A stretch of 9,257 nt of DNA from a bacterium (lineage in GTDB: Bacteria > Vulcanimicrobiota > Xenobia > RGZZ01), in the NCBI GenBank assembly GCA_021782195.1, contig JAJXVI010000057.1, forward strand, positions 1 through 9,257. The letters run 5' to 3'. A model generated the notes under the pieces. That model had not been told where the DNA came from. It did no database searches and saw only the letters and a list, made by a program, of their open reading frames with translations. Both the position numbers and the translations under genes were made by a program. Of this stretch, positions 1 to 5,493 are shown piece after piece. Numbering within the stretch: position 1 is the stretch's first letter; every line of letters starts with the position of its first letter.

Positions 1-3
1 CAC

Positions 4-78
4 TGGCTGAGGCGCCTGGATTCGAACCAGGGAATGACGGATCCAAAGACCGTTGCCTTACCGCTTGGCTACGCCTCA
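4..78 (-). tRNA. tRNA-Gln (anticodon UUG), CCA encoded
   Basis: Read on the minus strand, the sequence folds as a complete cloverleaf. The acceptor stem is TGAGGCG/CGCCTCA, followed by discriminator G and a genomically encoded CCA (positions 6-4). The T arm is CCTGG-TTCGAAT-CCAGG. The D arm contains AGCCAAGCGGTAAGGCA. The anticodon loop is CTTTGGA, which places TTG at positions 46-44. The overall pattern, including a first base U, closely follows bacterial tRNA-Gln. The anticodon stem ACGGT/TCCGT leaves a U-U apposition at the 31:39 pair next to the loop, which is tolerable. The gene lies downstream of the peroxiredoxin gene on the same strand but has its own promoter. Confidence 0.96.
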
Positions 79-86
79 GTGAACAA

Positions 87-102
87 GCGCGCCGTGGCGC
101 GC
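87..102 (-). other. GC hairpin in the tRNA-Gln discriminator/leader
   Basis: GCGCGCC and GGCGCGC form a perfect 7-bp inverted repeat around two bases. As RNA it would be a 6-bp stem with a 4-nt loop. It ends 8 nt before the tRNA. On the minus strand it is followed by TTGTTC, so it could weakly terminate read-through from the peroxiredoxin gene. Because the predicted tRNA start site falls inside the element, it may instead be simply the GC-rich discriminator. The role is undecided. Confidence 0.4.
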
Positions 103-106
103 CATC

Positions 107-135
107 ATGATATCCACCGGACCGAACGGCGTCAA
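107..135 (-). promoter_or_regulatory. sigma70-type promoter of tRNA-Gln
   Basis: On the minus strand, TTGACG (135-130) and TATCAT (112-107) are separated by exactly 17 bp, a near-consensus -35/-10 pair. Transcription would start near position 100, about 20 nt upstream of the mature tRNA 5' end at 78. The bases just after the -10 element are GATGGCGCGCC. A GC-rich discriminator like this is characteristic of stable-RNA promoters under stringent (ppGpp) control. That regulation is inferred from established E. coli promoter biology and was not observed here. Confidence 0.78.
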
Positions 136-143
136 GCAGGAGA

Positions 144-183
144 TTCCGCACTTCCGCACTTCCGCACTTCCGCACTCCCGCAC
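144..183. repeat. Octamer tandem repeat (TTCCGCAC), five units
   Basis: Four perfect head-to-tail copies of TTCCGCAC are followed by one variant, TCCCGCAC. On the minus strand the unit reads GTGCGGAA. The array lies between the peroxiredoxin stop codon (203) and the tRNA promoter (-35 at 130-135), and it encodes nothing. It resembles the short tandemly repeated repetitive sequences found between genes in several high-GC or large bacterial genomes. The function is unknown. Confidence 0.85.
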
Positions 184-202
184 GACAACGCCGCCATCGG
201 CT

Positions 203-688
203 TCAGCGAACGGGTTCGACCTCTTCCTGCATCGCGCGAATATCACGCAACAACGCCTGCTCGTGACCTTCCGGATTCACACGCTCGTAGACTCGACGCA
301 GCACGCCCTGGGGATCCACCACAAAGGTGGTGCGGTTCCAGTACAGCGTACCGTGAAAGTCGGTCTGACCCACACCCAGCGCCCCCAGAAGCACCGCCTG
401 CGGATCCGACAACAGATCGACCGTCAGACCGTGCTTGTTGCAGAACGACTGGTGCGAGGCCACGTCGTCGGCACTGAGCCCGACCACCACCACGTTGCGC
501 GCCTCGAACTCCGCCCGCGTGGCAGAAAACGACCGGCCCTGAATCGTGCAGCCCGGCGTATCGTCCTTCGGGTACACGTACAGCACCAGCCAGCGCCCCG
601 CATAGTCGGCCGCCGAGCGCATCGCACCCGACTGGTCAGGGAGACTGAATGAAGGCAGTGGCTGCCCGCTTGAAATCATCGTACACAT
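203..688 (-). CDS. bcp: Thiol peroxidase, PrxQ/Bcp-type peroxiredoxin
   Basis: This is a 161-residue cytosolic peroxiredoxin that reduces hydrogen peroxide and organic hydroperoxides, normally recycled by thioredoxin. The hallmark YPKDDTPGCT motif carries the peroxidatic cysteine at residue 47. The preceding threonine and proline complete the PxxxTxxC active site, and RTTFVVD (Arg119) supplies the conserved active-site arginine. The position five residues after the peroxidatic cysteine, where E. coli Bcp has its resolving cysteine, is arginine here. A cysteine 36 residues downstream (residue 83, in SHQSFCNKHG) matches the helix-3 resolving cysteine of the alternative PrxQ class. The chosen ATG has GGA of GGAAGGGAA 6 nt upstream. 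ATG 679 (MISSGQ) fits the usual family N-terminus equally well. The longest ORF, reaching 829, adds a non-homologous extension running through repeat sequence. Length is normal for the family. Confidence 0.93.
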   Translation of the reverse strand: MCTMISSGQPLPSFSLPDQSGAMRSAADYAGRWLVLYVYPKDDTPGCTIQGRSFSATRAEFEARNVVVVGLSADDVASHQSFCNKHGLTVDLLSDPQAVLLGALGVGQTDFHGTLYWNRTTFVVDPQGVLRRVYERVNPEGHEQALLRDIRAMQEEVEPVR

Positions 689-699
689 TTCCCTTCCGT

Positions 700-731
700 C
701 TGATCCCCTGAATCCCGATTCCACGATTCCC
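700..731. repeat. Degenerate octamer tandem repeat upstream of the peroxiredoxin gene
   Basis: Four adjacent 8-bp units read CTGATCCC, CTGAATCC, CGATTCCA and CGATTCCC, related to each other by one to three changes. The tract lies just upstream of the peroxiredoxin start (688), in the 186-bp gap after the permease gene. It shares the 8-bp period, but not the sequence, of the array at 144-183. It could influence the mRNA leader or merely be a decayed microsatellite. Confidence 0.5.
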
Positions 732-874
732 GGCCCGCAAAACCCGGACTCCTGGACAGATCCGCTTCTTCCCTGCGCCCTGCCCGTGACCCTTTCATCC
801 GCTCCCCCCCCGCAACTTCGACCGGGCAACTGCGCGGCCCGAGATTGAGCAGGCGATCCTCCGAGCGCGCGATC

Positions 875-2503
875 TCACCTTTGCAACTGGCTCAGGCGAC
901 TCCGACGTCGGCCATAGAGGAAGTAGATCACCAGACCGACCCCAAGCCAGATCCAGAAGCGAATCCAGGTCAGGCTGGGCAATCCCCACGCAAGCCACAC
1001 ACACAGCGCGATCCCGACCGGCGCCGAAACCCAGACGAACGGCACCCGAAAGCGCCTCGGATGATCCGGACGCGTCACCCGCAGAATCATGACCGCCAGG
1101 CAGACCAGGACAAAAGCGAACAGCGTTCCGATGTTGGTGAGCTCCACCACCTCACCGATGTTCATCAGCGCCGCCGGCAGCACCACCAGGACCCCCGTGA
1201 GAAGCGTCGCGTTGGCGGGCGTCCCGTACTTTGGATGCACTTTCGCAAACCAGCTTCCCAACAGACCGTCTCGACTCATGGCCATCAGGATGCGCGGCTG
1301 CCCGATCTGGGTCACCAGGATCACGGCCGTGGTGGCGATCACCGCGCCAAACGAGATGAGCGTGGACAGCGCGGTCAGATGGTCCTGACGAAAGATGTAA
1401 GCCAGCGGATCGTCCACCCCAAGCTTGCGATAACTCACCATCCCCGTCACCACGAGCGTCACCAGCACGTACATCACCGTGCACACCACCAGCGATCCCA
1501 CGATGCCGATCGGCAGGTCGCGGCCCGGGTCACGGCACTCCTCCGCGGTGGTCGACACCGCGTCAAATCCGATGAACGCAAAGAAGATGATGGCCGCACC
1601 CGCCTGGATTCCTGCAAACCCGCGGGGCGCGAACGGATGCCAGTTGGAAGGGTGGACGTACCCGGCCCCTATCACAATGACCACCAGCAGGATCACGAGC
1701 TTGATGGCCACCATGATCGCGTTGGCGCGCGCGCTCTCCTTGATGCCGATGTAGCAAAGCCAGGTCACCATCAGGATTACCACGACCGCAAGCAAGTTGA
1801 TGGTAATCGGAAACCCGTGCACGACCGGCGCACTCGAAAGCGCGCTCCAGTTGTCCGACCCGAAAACCGCCGTCCCGTTCAGCAACCCCTCTCGCGCCTT
1901 CGCAAACGCCGCCAGCCTCAGGCCGATGGCGGGCTGCAAGCGGTACGCCGCATCGGTGAGCGTTGCGGGGACGAGCGTTCCGAGGCTGTGCGCATCCAGG
2001 TAGCTCTGCGAGAATTCCAGCGCTGAACGCGGATCCGTAGACAGCCAGGGCGGCACGCTGATTCCCAGGGTACCCTGTAGCAACGAGTTCGCGTAGCCCC
2101 CCCACGATATCGCCACCGACACGTTGGACACCGCATACTCGAGCAGGAGGTCCCACCCGATGATCCAGGCCACGATCTCCCCCATGGTGGCATAGGCGTA
2201 GGTGTACGCGGAACCCGCAACGGGGATCATCGACGCCATCTCCGCGTAGCACATCGCCGTGAACCCGCACGCAACGGCCGTGATCAGCTCGCTGACCACG
2301 AGCGCCGGCCCGGCAGCCGGACGGACGCTGTTGCCGGCCGCCGCCGTTCCGATGGCCGAAAAGATTCCCGCGCCGATGATGCAGCCGATTCCGAACATCA
2401 CCAGCTCAAACCAGCCCAGGTTCTTCTTGAGCGAATGGCCGTCGCAGTCTACACTCGACTGAAGCTGCTCCAGGGACTTACGCTGGAAGAGTCGGGAAAG
2501 CAT
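875..2503 (-). CDS. APC-superfamily amino acid permease, cationic amino acid transporter (CAT) type
   Basis: This is a 542-residue inner-membrane secondary transporter, probably importing amino acids with protons. The family is clear from the order of motifs. GIGCIIGAGIF (38-48) is the broken TM1 helix that binds the substrate backbone. CYAEMASMIPVAGSAYTY (85-102) is in TM2-3, and GEIVAWIIGWDLLLEY (108-123) in TM3. GIKESARANA (253-262) follows, then FFAFIGFDAVSTTAEE (307-322) with DPGRDLP in TM6 and its following loop. About 12 hydrophobic segments are visible. Relatives such as Bacillus YfnA have about 460 residues. The excess is mainly a polar segment at roughly residues 155-230, between TM3 and TM4 and predicted to be outside. 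The start is ATG at 2503, preceded by GGGAGGT. The 28 extra upstream codons of the open frame are Gly/Arg-rich and non-homologous. It lies 126 bp after the ROK kinase gene on the same strand. The substrate cannot be told from sequence. Confidence 0.93.
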   Translation of the reverse strand: MLSRLFQRKSLEQLQSSVDCDGHSLKKNLGWFELVMFGIGCIIGAGIFSAIGTAAAGNSVRPAAGPALVVSELITAVACGFTAMCYAEMASMIPVAGSAYTYAYATMGEIVAWIIGWDLLLEYAVSNVSVAISWGGYANSLLQGTLGISVPPWLSTDPRSALEFSQSYLDAHSLGTLVPATLTDAAYRLQPAIGLRLAAFAKAREGLLNGTAVFGSDNWSALSSAPVVHGFPITINLLAVVVILMVTWLCYIGIKESARANAIMVAIKLVILLVVIVIGAGYVHPSNWHPFAPRGFAGIQAGAAIIFFAFIGFDAVSTTAEECRDPGRDLPIGIVGSLVVCTVMYVLVTLVVTGMVSYRKLGVDDPLAYIFRQDHLTALSTLISFGAVIATTAVILVTQIGQPRILMAMSRDGLLGSWFAKVHPKYGTPANATLLTGVLVVLPAALMNIGEVVELTNIGTLFAFVLVCLAVMILRVTRPDHPRRFRVPFVWVSAPVGIALCVWLAWGLPSLTWIRFWIWLGVGLVIYFLYGRRRSRLSQLQR

Positions 2504-2506
2504 GGC

Positions 2507-2513
2507 ACCTCCC
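2507..2513 (-). promoter_or_regulatory. Ribosome binding site of the permease gene
   Basis: GGGAGGT on the minus strand ends 3 nt before ATG 2503, a near-perfect Shine-Dalgarno sequence. It decides this start over the 28-codon longer open frame that begins at 2587. Confidence 0.8.
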
Positions 2514-2629
2514 ACCAAAAACCACAGGCGTCTTCGCCCCCTGGGAGGACTGCCCCTGCCCCCGTGCGCCCCGAACCCGCCGCGCACACCCCCCGACCGG
2601 CTCGACAGTAACCGGCAGGGTACCGCCCG

Positions 2630-3631
2630 CTACGCGGTGTGCGATGCGTCCAACAATCCGGGCAGCAACCCCACCGATTCCAGCGCCAGCGCCGCCGCGC
2701 CCAGCACACCCGCTTCCTGGCCCAGCTGCGCCGCCACGATGGGCGTCTCGGACGCGCGGATCATCCGACACCTGCGCGCCACCTCGCGACGCGCGGGGAC
2801 CAGCAACAGCTCGCCAGCCTGGCCAACGCCGCCACCGATCAGCACGCGCTCCGGGTCGATGGCCGTCAACACCGTGGCAATCGCAACGCCCAGCCAGCGC
2901 CCCGCCTCGGACAGAATGCTCAACGCGTCAACGTCGCCGTCCCTTGCGGCCTGCGTCACGTGCGCCGGTGTCACGGCTTCAAGCGATCCAGCCAGCGCCA
3001 GGATCCCCGTCGCTCCGCCGACCTCGGCCAGTTCCGCCACGGCGCGAACGATGGCCGGCCCGCTCGCCAGTGCCTCCACGCAACCTCGATTCCCACACCC
3101 ACAACGCGGACCGAGCGGATCCACGGTGATGTGCCCGAGCTCGCCCCCGGCACTGTGCGCACCCTCGATCAGGCGGCCGTTCACGACCAGGCCTCCGCCG
3201 ATTCCCGTCCCGAGGGCCAGCATGGCCAGCGAACGCACCCCGCGCCCCGCACCAAACTGCATCTCGCCCAGCGTGTGCGAGCGCACGTCGTTGAGCAAAA
3301 AGACCGAGAGGTCGAGCGCCTCCTCCAGCGGACGCGCCACCTCCACGTCGTGCCAGCGAAAATTTGGCGAGAAGCGACAGACGCCTCGACGGCGATCGAT
3401 GTTGCCGGGCAGCCCCATCCCGACCCCTCTCACGGCGCGCCGCTCCACTCCGGCCACGGTCATCGCGTCAAGCACCACGCGCGCCACATCCTCGCGGAGC
3501 AGGTCACGCGGAGGACGCGTACGGTCGATCGGCGACTCGGCCTGACCCGCCACATTGCCTGTCACGTCGACTACGGCCGCGTTCACGTGCGACCCTCCCA
3601 GATCGATTCCCACTACATACGGGTCGGCCAC
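2630..3631 (-). CDS. ROK-family sugar kinase (glucokinase-like)
   Basis: This is a 333-residue cytosolic enzyme expected to phosphorylate a hexose, most likely glucose or a related sugar, with ATP. The ROK signature is complete. IDLGGSHVNAAVVD (9-22) is the phosphate-1 loop, and GMGLPGNID (71-79) follows. NDVRSHTLGE (114-123) carries the catalytic aspartate 115, and LGTGIGGG (140-147) is the adenosine-side loop. ELGH (164-167) is the sugar-contacting ExGH motif. CGCGNRGC (177-184), together with His167, forms the structural zinc site. There is no N-terminal helix-turn-helix, so it is a kinase rather than a NagC/XylR-type repressor. GTG 3631 is chosen because AAAGGTGG lies 7 nt upstream and the ROK fold begins within ten residues. 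An open frame extends to 3739, but its Cys/Arg-rich leader has no family counterpart. The exact sugar is not determined. Confidence 0.92.
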   Translation of the reverse strand: MADPYVVGIDLGGSHVNAAVVDVTGNVAGQAESPIDRTRPPRDLLREDVARVVLDAMTVAGVERRAVRGVGMGLPGNIDRRRGVCRFSPNFRWHDVEVARPLEEALDLSVFLLNDVRSHTLGEMQFGAGRGVRSLAMLALGTGIGGGLVVNGRLIEGAHSAGGELGHITVDPLGPRCGCGNRGCVEALASGPAIVRAVAELAEVGGATGILALAGSLEAVTPAHVTQAARDGDVDALSILSEAGRWLGVAIATVLTAIDPERVLIGGGVGQAGELLLVPARREVARRCRMIRASETPIVAAQLGQEAGVLGAAALALESVGLLPGLLDASHTA

Positions 3632-3638
3632 GCTTCTA

Positions 3639-3646
3639 CCACCTTT
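3639..3646 (-). promoter_or_regulatory. Ribosome binding site of the ROK kinase gene
   Basis: AAAGGTGG on the minus strand sits 7 nt before the GTG at 3631. It supports this GTG over the upstream in-frame starts, giving a normal-length ROK kinase. Confidence 0.6.
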
Positions 3647-3828
3647 CTGCTCCACAACGCACGCCCGAGGACGCTCACACAGATCGCATCGGACCCTACA
3701 TCCAGGAAAATTGAAGCATCTTGTTTCGCGCGCCTGCATTCAGCCCCTGCTCCATCGCACCCCCCGCATCGCGCCGGCGCGCCCGTCGCGGCAGGGACGT
3801 CCCCCGCGTCGACCCGAATCTCCGCTCC

Positions 3829-5394
3829 ATGGATTGCCACGGCTGGTTCGACTTCGCCGACCTCGAATCTCCGCGCCTTTCCGCGGAGGGGACGCACCTG
3901 CTCTGGCGTTCCGCGGGTGTCGTGTGGACGGCCCCGGTTCCTCCCCCCTCCCGCATTTTTCGCTGCACGCCCGAGCGCGCATGGGTCGGGGACGCACCGT
4001 GCGGTCCCCACCCCTGCCCCGTCGCAACCGCGGACGGCGACCTCGCCTGGCTCCCCGACGGATCCACCATCATCGCGCTCAGCGAAAGCGGACAGCTCAC
4101 GCTCTACCCTTTGCCGTCCACGTCGTGGCAACGCGAGGTCGTCTCGCACGGCCTTTGGGACGCCGCCCCGCTTTCGCCCACGCCCTCCTCAACGTCGTCC
4201 CCCGCGGACGCAACACGTCTCGCGTCGGCGGCACGTCTCGGGTTCGTCGCCGGCGCGCACGTCTGGCTCTCCGCCCCCGCGACCCCCGCCCGCTGGGAAC
4301 CCGACGTCGCGACCCCCGCGTCCGCGACCGTCCCCGAGCCGCCCACCAGCGCCAGCGCGGACCTCTTCCGCCACGACCTCGGCGTCGCCACCCGCGTCCT
4401 CCTCTACCGCAACGAGGACGGCCTCCCCGCCCGCTGGGAACCCGACGTCGCGTGGCGTGGCGCGCAACTCTTCACCCTGCGCGAGTCGCGCCTGGCACGC
4501 CCGCTGATGGGAATCCACCCGACGACGCGCGACCTCGTGTGGGTCTCCCCGCCAGGAGAGTTCTCCATGCACGCGGTCGCGCCCATCGACGACGACGAGC
4601 TGCTCGTGGTCACCAACCTTCACCGCATTTTCGCGTCGGTCGCGCGCTTTCACGTGCCGTCGAGAACCGCGCGCTTCCTGTTTGACGAAAGCTGGGACCA
4701 GCGCGCCTGGCTGGCCGGCAACCGCCTGCTCGTGCTCGACAACGAGTGCGGCGTGGACGTCGCGCGCCTCTACGAGTGGCCGTCGTGCCGCCCGGTGGCA
4801 AGCGTCCCACCCGCGGGAGGCTCCTTTGGCGCCTTTGCGTTCGACGCCGCCCGCAGACGGGCCGTCGCCACCTGGCAGTCGCCGAGCCGTCCCCCGGAAC
4901 TTGTCCTCCTCGACCTCGCCGACGCCTCCTGGCGCTTCCTGACCGCAAATCTGCCGCCTCCGGCCCCCCCCGTCGTCCCCTGCCGCATCCGGTTCGCGGG
5001 GCTCGACGGCGAGCCGCTGTGGGGCTGGCACTTCGTCGCACTTCCCGCGGCTCCGTCCCGTGCGCCCAGGGCTCCCCGCACCGACACGACGGAACACCCG
5101 CCGGACGCGGGTTCGCGCACCCTCGCGCCACTTGCGATCTGGCATCGGGAGGGAAGCCAGGAACGCGCCGTCTACCGTCCGCAGATCCAGGCTGCGCTCG
5201 CTCGTGGCGTTTCGGTGCTCGCCCCGGATCCGCGGGGGGTGACGGGATACGGCCTGCCCTACGCGCGCGCCCACGCCGCGCAAGACCTCGAAGCCGCCGT
5301 CCGCTGGGCGCTCTCAGAGGGACGAGCCAGCGCGATCGTCGAGCTCCCCGCGGCGTCCCCGAGCGTTCCGCGCTCCGCCAGAGACGCGCAATAG
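3829..5394 (+). CDS. S9 prolyl-oligopeptidase-like protein, hydrolase domain truncated (probable pseudoenzyme or decaying gene)
   Basis: The 521-residue product begins with the blades of an S9 peptidase beta-propeller. ESPRLSAEGTHLLW is the typical first blade. DDDELLVVTNLHR, AWLAGNRLLVLDNECGVDVARLY and RRRAVATWQSPSRPPELVLLDL match later blades of acylaminoacyl-peptidase-like proteins. The alpha/beta-hydrolase part starts normally: PLAIWH at 434-439, then IQAALARGVSVLAPDPRGVTGYG up to 475. The usual HGGP after the first strand is replaced by HREGSQ. The frame ends about 45 residues after the TGYG segment, where family members reach the GxSxGG nucleophile elbow, so Ser, Asp and His of the triad are all absent. 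The last 17 residues, ELPAASPSVPRSARDAQ, lie almost entirely in a GC-rich repeat. No other frame downstream restores the lost domain, which points to deletion or repeat insertion rather than a simple frameshift. It should not be a peptidase. The start is uncertain: ATG 3829 has no clear ribosome site, and an in-frame TTG lies at 3721. Confidence 0.75.
   Translation: MDCHGWFDFADLESPRLSAEGTHLLWRSAGVVWTAPVPPPSRIFRCTPERAWVGDAPCGPHPCPVATADGDLAWLPDGSTIIALSESGQLTLYPLPSTSWQREVVSHGLWDAAPLSPTPSSTSSPADATRLASAARLGFVAGAHVWLSAPATPARWEPDVATPASATVPEPPTSASADLFRHDLGVATRVLLYRNEDGLPARWEPDVAWRGAQLFTLRESRLARPLMGIHPTTRDLVWVSPPGEFSMHAVAPIDDDELLVVTNLHRIFASVARFHVPSRTARFLFDESWDQRAWLAGNRLLVLDNECGVDVARLYEWPSCRPVASVPPAGGSFGAFAFDAARRRAVATWQSPSRPPELVLLDLADASWRFLTANLPPPAPPVVPCRIRFAGLDGEPLWGWHFVALPAAPSRAPRAPRTDTTEHPPDAGSRTLAPLAIWHREGSQERAVYRPQIQAALARGVSVLAPDPRGVTGYGLPYARAHAAQDLEAAVRWALSEGRASAIVELPAASPSVPRSARDAQ
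4284..4452 (+). repeat. Pair of perfect 28-bp direct repeats inside the S9-like gene
   Basis: Positions 4284-4311 and 4425-4452 are identical. They lie 141 bp (47 codons) apart and in the same frame, so both encode PARWEPDVA. The sequences on either side of the two copies are not alike, so this is not a leftover of a simple 141-bp tandem duplication. The second copy continues into WRGAQLFTL, a normal propeller strand. The first sits in a Pro/Ala-rich linker and looks like the secondary copy. Confidence 0.85.
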
Positions 5395-5484
5395 CGCCCC
5401 TGCTCACGCGGACGCGTCAGCCCTCCCCGCGGCGTCCCCGCGCGTTCCGCGCTCCGCCAGGGCGAGCATTCCGCGCTCCGCCAG
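5344..5484. repeat. GC-rich 38-bp repeat, two full copies and one partial
   Basis: Positions 5344-5381 and 5423-5460 match over 38 bp with a single difference (A or C at the nineteenth base). A third, partial copy at 5464-5484 repeats the last 21 bases of the first copy with one difference. The shared core on the minus strand is CTGGCGGAGCGCGGAACGC. The first copy lies inside the 3' end of the S9-like ORF. The other two fill the short gap before the convergent 713-residue gene. Within copy two, CGCGG and CCGCG could pair around a 5-nt loop (5428-5442). No T-run is present, so an intrinsic terminator is not supported. Confidence 0.85.
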
Positions 5485-5493
5485 GACGGGCGT

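Noticed and set aside
144..183. CRISPR array
   Set aside because: The 8-bp units are directly adjacent with no spacers, and no cas genes are in the window.
804..811. Run of eight C residues between permease and peroxiredoxin genes as a phase-variation switch
   Set aside because: It lies in non-coding DNA with no promoter spacing I could fit. Eight bases in a GC-rich gap can arise by chance.
845..2026. 393-codon plus-strand frame rich in His, Asp and Gln
   Set aside because: It is antisense to the permease. The His/Arg/Gln/Asp-rich composition is what hydrophobic membrane codons give in reverse.
2611..2632. GGTACC-centred inverted repeat after the ROK kinase as a terminator
   Set aside because: The stem is interrupted and no T-run follows, so an intrinsic terminator is not supported.
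2639..4507. 622-codon open frame on the plus strand
   Set aside because: It lies antisense to the well-supported ROK kinase and runs on in another frame across the S9-like gene. Its His/Arg/Pro-rich translation has no domain character, as expected for a shadow frame in GC-rich DNA.
5428..5442. Hairpin as a terminator between convergent genes
   Set aside because: The 5-bp GC stem is short and no T-run follows on either strand. It is more simply part of the 38-bp repeat.
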